A DNA stretch of 64,000 nucleotides from positions 586,743 through 650,742 of the forward strand of contig NZ_JAKEDS010000003.1 of NCBI RefSeq assembly GCF_021462415.1, in the 5' to 3' direction. Below the pieces are notes generated by a model. That model made no database searches. It was given only the letters and a program-made list of their open reading frames with translations, and had not been told where the DNA came from. This stretch comes from Rhodohalobacter sp. 614A. Lineage in GTDB: Bacteria > Bacteroidota > Rhodothermia > Balneolales > Balneolaceae. The position numbers and the translations under genes are program-made. This document shows, in pieces, positions 18,239-27,317 of this stretch. Each line of letters starts with the position of its first letter. Position 1 is the first letter of the stretch.

Positions 18239-19456
18239 ATGAACAAAATCTTAACTTTTTTAATTGCTCTAACTTTTTGCTCTTGTAATGCTCAAACCGA
18301 TTTCAATTCAACAATTGAATTTACTTCAGATTTAGAGAAGTTTGAAAACCTGTCAAAGTTGAAAGAATCCTTCAAAGGTGTGGAAATAATAGCAATTGGA
18401 GAAAATACGCACGGATTAGGAGAAGTATATAAAGCCAAAGCAGAATTGATTAAGTTCTTATATCAAGAATTAGGATTTGATTTAGTTCTTTTTGAATCAG
18501 GATTTGGTGATGCCGCATTAGCTTGGGAGCAAATGGACTCACTATCATCAAAAGAATATACGAACATTTTTAGCTCTAACTTTTACTACAATTCAGAAGA
18601 AATAGAAAATCTTGTAAGTTATGTGAAATCACAAAATGGAACATTAAAAATCCAAGGTTTTGATTGCCAACCACAACAAAATTATCTGATAAAACGAATG
18701 ACTGAAATTGTTGAACCTTTGGATTCCATATTTGCTAAATCTGTTTCATTAGAAATGAGAAGTTTTAATAATCTTTATCAATATGAAAATGACAAAGACA
18801 CATTAGCATTTATCAATCAACGAGACAGATTTATTGACTTCTTGGACAATTACAGCACATTTTTAAGTGAAAAAACAAACGAATTACTTAATTCGGGAGT
18901 TACAGAAAATGAAATAAGTGCTATAAAAAAATCGAATAAAATTTTTATTCAAACATATTCAAGAATCAATATCGGAGAAATAATGAGTTGGCCATTAGCG
19001 GATAACATAAGAGATAACTCAATGTTTAACACCGTTAAATCTTTCAAAGAAGAAAATCCTAAATCAAAAATTATTATTTGGGCTCAAAACAGCCATATTG
19101 AAAATAAAACAAAGCCGAATTACAATGTAGATTGGATGGGACATCATCTTAAAAAAGCCTTTGGCGATAAGTACTATTCAATTGGAACAGTTGTTTATAG
19201 TGGTAAAAACCTGAACTACAACGGAACGTTTGATTTTGAGCATAAAGACAGTACGTTTCTAGCTTATCATCTTAACAAATTTCAAAAAGAAAAATATATT
19301 TTGGACTTAAGAAAACATAACAAAAATGATTTTACCAAGAAGTTGCTATTAGGAATGGAAAATAATGGAAATACAGCTGACTTCATTGCAAAAGATAGAT
19401 TTGATGGTCTACTTTTTATTAATTACAGCGATATACCAAAGTTAATTCAAAAATAA
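18239..19456 (+). CDS. Erythromycin esterase-like lipoprotein
   Basis: A 405-residue member of the erythromycin esterase (EreA/EreB, succinoglycan biosynthesis) family. GENTHG at residues 54-59 supplies the Glu and His of the active site, LFESGFGD near 85-91 the next acidic residue, GFDCQP and the late WAQNSHI the remaining conserved positions. The N-terminus MNKILTFLIALTFCSC looks like a lipoprotein signal. Known family members hydrolyse macrolide lactones, but many chromosomal homologues have no known substrate, so resistance should not be assumed. The codon use is strongly AT-biased compared with neighbours, and the gene lies inside a bracketed cassette. Confidence 0.85.
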   Translation: MNKILTFLIALTFCSCNAQTDFNSTIEFTSDLEKFENLSKLKESFKGVEIIAIGENTHGLGEVYKAKAELIKFLYQELGFDLVLFESGFGDAALAWEQMDSLSSKEYTNIFSSNFYYNSEEIENLVSYVKSQNGTLKIQGFDCQPQQNYLIKRMTEIVEPLDSIFAKSVSLEMRSFNNLYQYENDKDTLAFINQRDRFIDFLDNYSTFLSEKTNELLNSGVTENEISAIKKSNKIFIQTYSRINIGEIMSWPLADNIRDNSMFNTVKSFKEENPKSKIIIWAQNSHIENKTKPNYNVDWMGHHLKKAFGDKYYSIGTVVYSGKNLNYNGTFDFEHKDSTFLAYHLNKFQKEKYILDLRKHNKNDFTKKLLLGMENNGNTADFIAKDRFDGLLFINYSDIPKLIQK

Positions 19457-19465
19457 TAAAAACGA

Positions 19466-19533
19466 TTTGCCAACAATGGCTATGAGTAGTTACGTGCTAA
19501 ACCACGCAACTACTCATAGCCGATACCGTTACT
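19466..19533. repeat. attC-like palindrome at right cassette end
   Basis: Arms of 19 bases, starting GGCTATGAGTAGTT at 19478-19496 and ending CTACTCATAGCC at 19503-19521, pair with one mismatch (a G-T wobble in RNA) around a 6-base loop. Outside them GCCAAC at 19469-19474 and CCGTTAC at 19526-19532 stand where the R'' and R' boxes of an attC site would be, though neither fits the classical consensus fully. It could also act as a two-way terminator between the convergent genes. Confidence 0.65.
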
Positions 19534-20038
19534 CTCTCTTCTTTCGATAAATCGGCACATTGGAGCAAGCTTCTCCGTACATCAACTTCTTTACAAGAGG
19601 AAGCAATTTTTTGGTAGCGTACATGTACACATCGGCGGGCACATCTATTTTACTGCATCCTTTCAGAAGTACAAACCGGTCTTCATATTTGGTCCAGTCA
19701 GTTTGGTCGATCTTTTGCCTGAAAATTTGGCTCATGGCTTCCTGCTTGTTTCCAAAAAGAACATCCATGGAGTGAGCCGCCGCATGCTGAACGACCAGCA
19801 TATAAGCCCATTTCGGAATAATGGCATCCGTTGAGCAGGTTACTGCCAGATAAGATCCCTCATACTGCTCCCAATTATGAGCTTCCATTTTTTCGCGGTA
19901 CTCAGACTCTTTTAAAATCAATTCCTGGAAAAGAAAATCTTTCAAGTCCAGTTCAAAGATCTGAACACCGGCTGCAAACTTTTCAAGATCAACCGTTTCA
20001 AGTTTGGATTGCTGAATTTTATTTACAATTTCTGACAT
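19529..20038 (-). CDS. DUF2480 family protein
   Basis: A 169-residue soluble protein of the DUF2480 family, which in Bacteroidota and relatives is often encoded beside Suf genes. Family blocks are FELDLKDFLFQELILKESEYR, ITPKWAY-like IIPKWAYMLVV and the C-terminal YGEACSNVPIYRKK with one conserved cysteine. The ATG at 20038 is chosen; the frame is open further upstream through a repeat-rich stretch that does not look coding. A role in Fe-S assembly is inferred only from position behind sufA. Its stop codon overlaps the right limit of the putative cassette. Confidence 0.85.
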   Translation of the reverse strand: MSEIVNKIQQSKLETVDLEKFAAGVQIFELDLKDFLFQELILKESEYREKMEAHNWEQYEGSYLAVTCSTDAIIPKWAYMLVVQHAAAHSMDVLFGNKQEAMSQIFRQKIDQTDWTKYEDRFVLLKGCSKIDVPADVYMYATKKLLPLVKKLMYGEACSNVPIYRKKRE

Positions 20039-20040
20039 GT

Positions 20041-20180
20041 GAGTAGTATTGAGTAGCGAGTACTGAGTATTGAGATTCTTTTCAGGAATTAGGAGAATTA
20101 AATGGTTGAGTAAATGCGGTTGATGTGTTTGTCTTTCTATCAATAAACCGTCTCACTACTCGATACTCAATACTTGCTAC
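20041..20180. repeat. TACTGAGTATTGAG-type repeat cluster
   Basis: Degenerate copies of the theme GAGTAxTxAGTATTGAG occur at 20041-20075, and inverted copies (CTACTCGATACTCAATACT) at about 20155-20175. The two groups can fold into an imperfect long hairpin. They fill the gap between sufA and DUF2480. Low-complexity repeats of this kind are scattered between genes in many Bacteroidota. Confidence 0.65.
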
Positions 20181-20186
20181 TAATGA

Positions 20187-20522
20187 TTAAAGAGAAAACG
20201 ATTCTCCGCACGAGCAACTTCTGGATGCATTGGGATTGTGGAAATGGAATCCCTTGCCGGTGAGGCCCTCAGAATAATCGAGCCTTGTGCCGGCCAGATA
20301 TAAGAAACTTCGTGTATCTACCACAATCTTGATCCCGTGATCTTCAAAGGTTTTATCACCATCTGATAATTGATCGGTTGCATCGAAATCAAGATCGTAG
20401 GTAAGCCCGGAACAACCACCACTCACTACAGAAACACGAAGAGGTGTATCCGCAGCAAGATGTTGCTCATCCCGAATTCTTTCTATGCGTTTTGCCGCTG
20501 TATCACTAATGGTTATCGACAT
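20187..20522 (-). CDS. HesB/IscA-type Fe-S assembly protein (SufA-like)
   Basis: An A-type carrier of 111 residues that accepts Fe-S clusters from the SufBCD scaffold and passes them to target proteins. The three cluster ligands are Cys37 (GGCSGLTYDL), Cys103 and Cys105 (SCSCGESF). It is encoded 43 bases after nfu in the suf operon. SufA, IscA and ErpA cannot be told apart by sequence alone; position in the suf operon favours SufA. Confidence 0.95.
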   Translation of the reverse strand: MSITISDTAAKRIERIRDEQHLAADTPLRVSVVSGGCSGLTYDLDFDATDQLSDGDKTFEDHGIKIVVDTRSFLYLAGTRLDYSEGLTGKGFHFHNPNASRSCSCGESFSL

Positions 20523-20565
20523 AATTGAGATTGCCTCAAATGTTTAGCCAACTATATATCTCGAA

Positions 20566-21117
20566 TTAAACTGAAATCACCTGAATTTCCGGATCAATTC
20601 GTTTTACCATGCTTTCGATGGCATATAACGTTCCGGAGGTGGCTGTGGGACATGTTCCACAAGCACCCTGGTAGTGAACCTTAAGACGATTGCCGTCAAG
20701 TCCTAAAATCTTCAGGCCACCGCCATCAGCCAGCAAATAAGGGCGTACCTGCTCATCCAGAAGCTTGTTGATTTCAATCAGGCGCGGATCATCCGATTCC
20801 TGAACTTCTTTGGTAGCATGCACTTCGTCATCTTCCTCAATGTTTTCCTGCGCTTTTGCCTGCCGGATTGGCGGGGCAAGTTTCCTCAACAATTCAGACC
20901 AAACTGCATTTCCATCCTGAGTAACTGTTACGTAGCGGTCTACATAATACAAGTTAATCACGTGATCGATCTTAAACAGCGCGGTGGCAAGTTCATCTCC
21001 ATCTGCTTCCGTACGGTTTTCGAAGGACCGGGTAACGCCGTTTGTAAGAGGCTCTGCAAGTACAAACCGCATGGCGTCGGGGTTTGGCGTACGTTCTATT
21101 TCTTTAATCTTTGGCAT
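20566..21117 (-). CDS. Nfu-type Fe-S carrier (Nfu_N plus NifU domain)
   Basis: A 183-residue two-domain protein. The N-terminal Nfu_N domain begins IERTPNPDAMRFVL; the C-terminal NifU domain carries the cluster-binding Cys153 and Cys156 in GACGTCP and the LLADGGGLKILGLDG stretch. An acidic linker of about 25 residues joins them. It delivers 4Fe-4S clusters. The gene starts 12 bases after sufS in the operon. Human NFU1 and bacterial Nfu share the same layout. Confidence 0.95.
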   Translation of the reverse strand: MPKIKEIERTPNPDAMRFVLAEPLTNGVTRSFENRTEADGDELATALFKIDHVINLYYVDRYVTVTQDGNAVWSELLRKLAPPIRQAKAQENIEEDDEVHATKEVQESDDPRLIEINKLLDEQVRPYLLADGGGLKILGLDGNRLKVHYQGACGTCPTATSGTLYAIESMVKRIDPEIQVISV

Positions 21118-21129
21118 TGTTCTAATGGT

Positions 21130-22374
21130 TTATTCAAAAAATGTTTTCGCGTATTCAATTCCGTCTACAAGCCTGTCGATATCGTCTTTGGTGTTATAAA
21201 ACGAAAGTGATGCCCGTGTTGTTGCCGGTACTCCAAATCGCCTTAACACGGGTTGAGCACAATGATGGCCGGTTCTGACGGCAATTCCTCTTTTATCAAG
21301 AATCATTCCGAGATCGGATGCGTGTATATCGTCAAACACAAAGGATACTACGGAAGCCCGATTGGCAGAATTTCCAACCAGTTTCAATCCATCAATCTTT
21401 GTAACCCGTTCAACCGCATAATTTACAAGTTCGTGCTCGCGGGTTTCTATTTGATCCATCCCTATATCATTGAGATAATCGAGAGCGGCGCTGAAACCAA
21501 CGGCAGCGGAAATGGGCGGTGTTCCGGCTTCAAACCGAAAGGGCACCACATTAAATGTTGTTTCCTCGAAACTCACTTTGTCAATCATATCTCCGCCCCC
21601 GCGATAAGGAGGCATGGCATCGAGTAATTTCTTTTTGCCGTAAAGAATTCCAAATCCTGTGGGACCGCACATTTTGTGAGCAGAAAACGCATAAAAATCA
21701 GCGTCAATATCCTGCACATCTACCGCCTGATGCGGAACAGCCTGAGCTCCATCTACCACTAAAACGGCTCCATTTTCATGAGCAATTTCGCCAATTTTTT
21801 TGATTGGATTCATCGTCCCCAAAGCATTGGATACATGAACCACGGATACAATCTTTGTCGAAGAAGTAATCAGATCTTTATAAGCCTCCAGATCTAATTC
21901 ACCGGAATCGGTAACCGGAATTACTTTGATGATGGCACCTGTTTTTTTGGCGATCATCTGCCACGGGACAATATTCGCGTGGTGTTCCATCTCGGTGAGG
22001 ATGATCTCATCTCCTTTCGACAGATTTTCCAAACCGTAACTGTTGGCAACCAGATTCAGTGAATCGGTAGTGCCCGTGGTATAGATCACTTCATACTCAT
22101 GATCGGCATGAATGAGCTCCTGTACTTTTGTACGTGCTTCTTCATAAGCATCCGTCGCTTTTTGACTGAGCGTATGAATGCCACGATGTACATTTGCATG
22201 CTCATGCCGGTGATAATGATCCATCCGGTCGGCCACCTGTTTGGGCATCTGGCTGGACGCCGCATTGTCGAGATAAACCAATGGTTGTCCATTCACCGTT
22301 TGATTCAGAACAGAGAAATCTTTCCTGATCTTATCAAAATCTACTGCCGGTATGTCTTTTACTGCCTGGGGCAT
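21130..22374 (-). CDS. sufS: Cysteine desulfurase SufS
   Basis: A PLP enzyme that takes sulfur from cysteine for Fe-S clusters. Lys234 in SAHKMCGPTG binds PLP, and Cys372 in RTGHHCAQP carries the persulfide; the RTGHHCAQPVLRRFG block and its short loop are typical of group II SufS/CsdA enzymes. The length of 414 residues is normal. No sufE is present in the window, so the sulfur acceptor is either SufU-like or SufE encoded elsewhere, or the Nfu neighbour. Confidence 0.97.
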   Translation of the reverse strand: MPQAVKDIPAVDFDKIRKDFSVLNQTVNGQPLVYLDNAASSQMPKQVADRMDHYHRHEHANVHRGIHTLSQKATDAYEEARTKVQELIHADHEYEVIYTTGTTDSLNLVANSYGLENLSKGDEIILTEMEHHANIVPWQMIAKKTGAIIKVIPVTDSGELDLEAYKDLITSSTKIVSVVHVSNALGTMNPIKKIGEIAHENGAVLVVDGAQAVPHQAVDVQDIDADFYAFSAHKMCGPTGFGILYGKKKLLDAMPPYRGGGDMIDKVSFEETTFNVVPFRFEAGTPPISAAVGFSAALDYLNDIGMDQIETREHELVNYAVERVTKIDGLKLVGNSANRASVVSFVFDDIHASDLGMILDKRGIAVRTGHHCAQPVLRRFGVPATTRASLSFYNTKDDIDRLVDGIEYAKTFFE

Positions 22375-22404
22375 TTATTCTTTTCCTGTTTTAGGAATTT
22401 CTTT

Positions 22405-23736
22405 TCAAGAGGTTACTTGCTCTTTCTCTTCGCTATTCGCTTTTGTGTATCGGTAAACTTCGTCAATCAGAAGTTTGTGAACCGAATCCACTTTTACATT
22501 CTCAATCGTTTCGAGCGCAAAAGCATACGTCAGAACTTCTTTGGCTTTTTCTTCTGTCATTCCACGGCTTTGGAGATAAAAAACCTCTTCGGGATCTAAC
22601 TGACCCACAGTTGCACCATGAGAGCAAAGAACGTCATCCGCAAAAATCTCCAACTGCGGTTTTGCATTTACCAGTCCATCCAAAGAAAGCAGAAGGTTTC
22701 TGTTTTCCTGGAAAGAGTCGATTTTCTGAGCGTCACGCCGAACAAAAATTTTCCCGTTAAAAATGCTGTGTGCTTTTCCGTTCACCACAACTTTGTGCAA
22801 TTGATGGCTTTCAGCGTGTGAAAATCTGTGATCCATCACCGAATGAGTATCTGCAATCTGTTCGCCGTCAATCAGCACAAGTCCATCTACAGTAAAATCA
22901 ACTTCTTCATCTTCCTGGATAACCCTCGGTTCATTTCTTGAAAGTTTTGCACCGAGAGTAATCGTATAAGAATGATATTCAGAATTCTTTTCAACGTAGG
23001 TAATGGGCCGGGCAACATGCACTGCTTCCCTGCTATCCCGCTGTATACGAACGTGATGGATGTGAGCGCCTTGTTTAACTTTTACTTCACTAACAGGAAT
23101 CGTCATATATGTATTTTCAGAAAGGCCGATGTGATCTTCGATAATGGTCACATCAGATTCTTCTTCCGCCACAACCAGCATTCGCGGTGTTGCCACATAT
23201 GGATTCTTTGCATCTGTGTAAATATTTAAAACCTGGATGGGCGCTTCTGCTTTTGCACCTTTTTCAAGGTGGATATAAGCTCCGTCTTCGAACATCACGC
23301 CATTGTACGGCACAAAGACATCCCCATCGTAATTCACCAGTTTATCAAGGTATTCCCGGACAACTTCTTCATCAGAATGATCCGAAAGATTTCCCACGGT
23401 AACACCTTTGCCCAATCCACCGATAGAGGAATATTTCTCATGAAATTTTCCATTTATAAATACCAACCGGCTTCGGTCAGATTCAGGGATAAAATATTTC
23501 TCAATATCAATGGCGGGTAGCGTGCCGGCTTCATTCATACGAACGAAATTGGTTCGGGTGATTGGCCGGAGATCGGTAAACCGCCACTCTTCAATTTTTT
23601 TGTGGGGAAACCCGGTTTCATTGAGCCTGGCCGAATTCTTTTCATGGAGTTCTTTCCATTTTGTCTGGCCATTTTCGGGGGCTACCTCCGCAAGCTGGTG
23701 TAAAATAGATGGTTCTACTTTTGATGGTAGTGCCAT
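22405..23736 (-). CDS. sufD: Fe-S cluster assembly protein SufD
   Basis: A 443-residue SufD, partner of SufB in the SufBC2D scaffold. The C-terminal core shows HSVMDHRFSHAESHQLHKV and the late CSHGATVGQLDPEEVFYLQSRG, where the conserved His of SufD is in GATVGQ. The N-terminal helical part (KWKELHEKNSARLNETGFP) is normal for SufD. Its start overlaps the sufC stop by one base (TAATG). Confidence 0.96.
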   Translation of the reverse strand: MALPSKVEPSILHQLAEVAPENGQTKWKELHEKNSARLNETGFPHKKIEEWRFTDLRPITRTNFVRMNEAGTLPAIDIEKYFIPESDRSRLVFINGKFHEKYSSIGGLGKGVTVGNLSDHSDEEVVREYLDKLVNYDGDVFVPYNGVMFEDGAYIHLEKGAKAEAPIQVLNIYTDAKNPYVATPRMLVVAEEESDVTIIEDHIGLSENTYMTIPVSEVKVKQGAHIHHVRIQRDSREAVHVARPITYVEKNSEYHSYTITLGAKLSRNEPRVIQEDEEVDFTVDGLVLIDGEQIADTHSVMDHRFSHAESHQLHKVVVNGKAHSIFNGKIFVRRDAQKIDSFQENRNLLLSLDGLVNAKPQLEIFADDVLCSHGATVGQLDPEEVFYLQSRGMTEEKAKEVLTYAFALETIENVKVDSVHKLLIDEVYRYTKANSEEKEQVTS

Positions 23737-24509
23737 TACTTAACCTCTCCGTTTACAGTTGCATGAGCTTCCAGCCAGTCATATCCCTGTTCTTCAAGTG
23801 TGAGGGCGAGATCTTTGTCACCAGACTTAACGATCTTTCCGCCGATCATCACATGCACGTAATCAGGCACAATGTAATTCAGTAATCGCTGATAGTGTGT
23901 AATGAGTACAACGGCATCATCATCGCCGTGAAGTTTGTTAATTCCGTTTGAGACTACCTTCAAAGCATCGATATCAAGGCCGGAATCGGTTTCATCGAGC
24001 AGTGCAAGTGATGGTTCGAGAACCGCCATCTGGAATATCTCATTTCGTTTTTTCTCACCGCCGGAAAATCCTGTATTGACACTTCGCTCAAGGAAATCGG
24101 GTCTCATTTCAACGAGATCAAGTTTCTCGCGAATGTAATCGTCAAATTCGAGGGGATCCAATTCTTCTCGTCCCCGTGACGCAGCAATGGTATTGTAAGA
24201 CTCCCGCAAGAGAGTTGTATTGGTTACACCCGGTACTTCCACTGGATATTGGAACGCAAGAAATACTCCTGCATGAGCTCGTTCATCTGGGTCGAGTTCG
24301 AGAATGCTTTCGCCGTTAAACAGAATATCGCCTTCCGTAACTTCGTACTCGGGGTGACCCGCAATTACTTTGGCAAGGGTACTTTTCCCGCTTCCATTCG
24401 GGCCCATTATGGCATGGATTTCTCCTTTTCCAATATTGAGGTTAACTCCTTTGAGGATTTCAGTTCCGTCTTCCTCAACTTCTGCATGAAGATTCTTTAG
24501 TTCTAACAC
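23736..24509 (-). CDS. sufC: Fe-S cluster assembly ATPase SufC
   Basis: The ABC-type ATPase of the SufBC2D scaffold, 257 residues. Walker [10 protein letters not shown] lies at 36-44; the Q-loop is in [13 protein letters not shown], the signature is [11 protein letters not shown], and Walker B ends [13 protein letters not shown]. The replacement of the usual DEP by DET is standard for SufC. It is 70 bases behind sufB, with a hairpin in the gap, and overlaps sufD. Confidence 0.97.
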   Translation of the reverse strand: MLELKNLHAEVEEDGTEILKGVNLNIGKGEIHAIMGPNGSGKSTLAKVIAGHPEYEVTEGDILFNGESILELDPDERAHAGVFLAFQYPVEVPGVTNTTLLRESYNTIAASRGREELDPLEFDDYIREKLDLVEMRPDFLERSVNTGFSGGEKKRNEIFQMAVLEPSLALLDETDSGLDIDALKVVSNGINKLHGDDDAVVLITHYQRLLNYIVPDYVHVMIGGKIVKSGDKDLALTLEEQGYDWLEAHATVNGEVK

Positions 24510-24552
24510 GTTAAATTAATTATCTGGTTTTATTTTTATTTTATATCGTTTA

Positions 24553-24573
24553 ACTCTCAATTTTTCTGAGAGT
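24553..24573. other. Hairpin between sufB and sufC
   Basis: Perfect 7-base stem, ACTCTCA at 24553-24559 with TGAGAGT at 24567-24573, loop of seven bases. It is seven bases past the sufB stop on the minus strand. An A-rich but not T-rich stretch follows, so it is more likely an RNA processing or stability element than a full terminator. Confidence 0.4.
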
Positions 24574-24579
24574 AAAAGT

Positions 24580-26022
24580 TTATCCAACACTTCCTTCAAG
24601 TTTGATGCCAAGCAGCTTATTGGCTTCAACGGCAAATTCCATCGGCAATTCTTTCAGTACCTCTTTACAGAATCCGTTTACGATCAGAGAGATGGCATCA
24701 TCCTCGCTGATTCCACGTTGTTGCAGGTAAAAAATCTGATCTTCACCCACCCGTGAAGTTGTAGCTTCGTGCTCAACTTTTGCCGTCGGGTTTGAAGATT
24801 CAATGTACGGGAATGTGTGAGCGCCACACGTTTGTCCAATCAGCATAGAATCACACTGAGAATAATTCCGTGCATTCTGTGCTTTTTTACTGATCTTCAC
24901 CTCGCCACGGTAACTATTATTGGACCGTCCGGCAGAAATACCTTTCGAAATAATGGTACTCTTCGTGTTTTTGCCAATGTGAATCATCTTGGTTCCGGTA
25001 TCAGCCTGCTGTTTTTTACTGGTTACAGCAACGGAGAAAAATTCTCCGACTGAATTATCACCCTGTAAGATGACGCTCGGGTATTTAAGAGTTACGGCCG
25101 AACCGGTTTCGAGCTGAGTCCAGGAAATTTTTGAATTGTCTCCCCGGCATGCACCTCGCTTGGTAACAAAATTGTAGATACCTCCTCTTCCTTCTTCATC
25201 ACCGGAATACCAGTTCTGAATGGTTGAGTATTTGATTTCAGCGTTGTCCAAAGCAACCAGTTCAACAACGGCTGCGTGAAGCTGATGTTCATCATACATC
25301 GGGGCCGTACAGCCTTCCAAATAGCTTACATGGCTGTTCTCTTCGGCGATGATGAGCGTGCGTTCAAACTGACCCGAATTCATATTGTTGATCCGGAAAT
25401 AAGTGGACAATTCCATCGGGCAGATCGTATCCTTCGGCACAAAACAGAATGATCCATCTGAAAATACCGCTGAGTTCAACGCCGCATAAAAATTATCGCG
25501 GGCAGGTACCACAGAACCCATATATTTTTTCACCAGTTCAGGATATTCCTGGATTGCTTCAGAAATGGAGCAGAAAATCACTCCTGCTTCAGCCAGCTTT
25601 TCTTTAAAGGATGTAAAGATTGAGACACTATCAAAAACCGCATCCACAGCCACACCCGAAAGCATTTTTTGTTCTTCGAGCGGAATTCCGAGCTTCTCGT
25701 ATGTTTCCCGGATATTCGGATCTACTTCATCAAGGCTGTTGAGTTTCGGTTTCTTTTTGGGAGCAGAATAGTATTGAAGCTTGTCGAATTTGGGTTTCTC
25801 ATAGGTGGCGTTGAACCAGTCCGGTTCTTCCATTTCTTTCCAGCCACGATACGCCTTCAACCGAAATTCGGTCATCCACTCAGGCTCATTTTTCTTTTCA
25901 GAAATTAAACGAATAATATCTTCATTCAGGCCAGTGGGGAAATCTTCATATTCAACTTCTGTGGTGAATCCATATTTGTACTCTTCGCCAATCATGGATT
26001 CGAGAGCTTTTGTCTCACTCAT
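24580..26022 (-). CDS. sufB: Fe-S cluster assembly protein SufB
   Basis: The 480-residue core scaffold protein of the Suf machinery and first gene of the operon. Conserved stretches are [62 protein letters not shown] (residues around 280) and [19 protein letters not shown] with the conserved cysteine. No IscR/SufR-type regulator is encoded upstream; the next gene upstream is pta. Confidence 0.97.
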   Translation of the reverse strand: MSETKALESMIGEEYKYGFTTEVEYEDFPTGLNEDIIRLISEKKNEPEWMTEFRLKAYRGWKEMEEPDWFNATYEKPKFDKLQYYSAPKKKPKLNSLDEVDPNIRETYEKLGIPLEEQKMLSGVAVDAVFDSVSIFTSFKEKLAEAGVIFCSISEAIQEYPELVKKYMGSVVPARDNFYAALNSAVFSDGSFCFVPKDTICPMELSTYFRINNMNSGQFERTLIIAEENSHVSYLEGCTAPMYDEHQLHAAVVELVALDNAEIKYSTIQNWYSGDEEGRGGIYNFVTKRGACRGDNSKISWTQLETGSAVTLKYPSVILQGDNSVGEFFSVAVTSKKQQADTGTKMIHIGKNTKSTIISKGISAGRSNNSYRGEVKISKKAQNARNYSQCDSMLIGQTCGAHTFPYIESSNPTAKVEHEATTSRVGEDQIFYLQQRGISEDDAISLIVNGFCKEVLKELPMEFAVEANKLLGIKLEGSVG

Positions 26023-26285
26023 AAAATCTTATATCTCAAATTTTAAACTTCTCATTCTAAGGTAGAACACCTGAAAACCGATTGCAGTTCACAGGTTTGC
26101 TAAAAACGCCTTGTTATACTTATCTGGAATCAGTCAATATAAGCAAAATCGTTTCTGCAATAAAGCTTTATCGATCAATCTTAATTTAAAGAGTACCCTG
26201 CCTTAAATGCCAATTGAAAGACGTTATAGACATGATAGAGTTCCTATGATAAGAGGAGTTTTTTCTCTGATTTGAGATCGCCAAT

Positions 26286-27272
26286 TTAAGTTGTGCTTAA
26301 CACCACTCCAACGGAAGCAGCATTGATGATATCCTCAACCGAACAACCTCTTGAGAGATCAAGGTATGGCTTTTCGAGTCCCTGAAGAATGGGCCCCGTT
26401 GCTACAGCCCCGGCTAAACGTTCGGTGATTTTGTAGGCAATATTTCCCGCATCAAGATTAGGAAAAATAAAAACGTTTGCATTTCCTTCCAATGGAGAAT
26501 CAGGAGCTTTCCGGTTGGCCACTTTGGGTACAAATGCAGCATCGAACTGGAGTTCCCCGTCCATTTTCCAGCTACTGTTCTGCTTGCGGGCAGTTTTATA
26601 AGCTTCTTTCACAATATCAACCCGTTCATGGCTGGCACTGCCTTTGGTTGAAAATGACAGGAATGCAATACTCGGTTCGTCTCCGGTCAGCAGCTGATGA
26701 GTTTTTCCAGAGTCCAGCGCGATGGAAGCCAACTGAACAGGCGTGGGATATGGAACGACGCCACAATCCGCGTAAGTAAAAACTCGTCCGTCGGGCATTT
26801 CCATCAAAAAAGTACTTGAAACGATGGATGAATCTTTCGCCACTCCAACCGTTCTGAGAGCTCCCCGAATAACATCGGCTGTAGAAGCCACGGAACCGGC
26901 CACAACGGCATCAGCTTTTCCCTTTTCCAACAGCCACCCGGCTGTGTACAATGGATCGTTACATAACGAATTAATTTGGTCGGCCGTCGGATTTTTGTGA
27001 GCGAGCTGCGCTTCAAAAAAACTGTATTTCTCTTGTTTGAATTCAGGAACGTTAACCGGCAAAATTGTGATTTCATCAGGAATTACCACATTATGCTCTT
27101 TGGCAAGTTCATGGATATTTTGCTTATCACCAATCAGAATGGGAGTGGCAATGCCGTTCTCTTCCAAAATATTTGCTGCCCGAATCACACGGATATCGCG
27201 TTCGGCTTCAGGTAAAATAACCCGCTTGCCAAGTTCTCTCGCTTTCGACCGAATTGTTGAAATAATACTCAT
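26286..27272 (-). CDS. pta: Phosphate acetyltransferase
   Basis: Interconverts acetyl-CoA and acetyl phosphate. The 328-residue single-domain form matches the short Pta: GKRVILPEAERDIRVIRAA at the start, KADAVVAGSVASTADVIRGAL, the SFSTKGSASHERVD block and FPNLDAGNIAYKITERLAGA near the end. No ackA is adjacent. It is the last gene of a long minus-strand train, 45 bases after the EamA transporter. The 263 bases between pta and sufB show no further gene. Confidence 0.95.
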   Translation of the reverse strand: MSIISTIRSKARELGKRVILPEAERDIRVIRAANILEENGIATPILIGDKQNIHELAKEHNVVIPDEITILPVNVPEFKQEKYSFFEAQLAHKNPTADQINSLCNDPLYTAGWLLEKGKADAVVAGSVASTADVIRGALRTVGVAKDSSIVSSTFLMEMPDGRVFTYADCGVVPYPTPVQLASIALDSGKTHQLLTGDEPSIAFLSFSTKGSASHERVDIVKEAYKTARKQNSSWKMDGELQFDAAFVPKVANRKAPDSPLEGNANVFIFPNLDAGNIAYKITERLAGAVATGPILQGLEKPYLDLSRGCSVEDIINAASVGVVLSTT

Positions 27273-27317
27273 TTTTTGCTGTTATGGTACCGCTTAAATA
27301 TTAAGATGACATGTAGT

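Larger units (their letters stand above)
18084..19528 (+). mobile_element. Putative single-gene cassette with attC-like end
   Basis: The segment carries one AT-rich gene (25% G+C in 18601-18660 against 37% in 17581-17640). It is bracketed by inverted 15-base arms that match at 14 positions, 18206-18220 (core TGTTGGCAAA) and 19466-19480 (core TTTGCCAACA). The right arm runs into a 19-base palindrome at 19478-19521. The proposed limits are the CGTTAGG at 18082-18088 and the CGTTACT at 19527-19533, which resemble the G/TT crossover of integron cassettes. The right limit falls exactly on the stop codon of the DUF2480 gene. No integrase is encoded in the window. Limits are inferred. Confidence 0.5.

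Noticed and set aside
18084-19533. Classical integron with attC consensus
   Set aside because: The R' and R'' boxes do not fit RYYYAAC/GTTRRRY fully and no intI gene is in the window; kept only as a cassette-like element.
20041-20180. CRISPR array
   Set aside because: Repeat units are degenerate, of uneven spacing and partly inverted; there are no cas genes.
26023-26285. Regulatory RNA or tRNA in the gap before sufB
   Set aside because: No cloverleaf or clear conserved motif could be found by eye.
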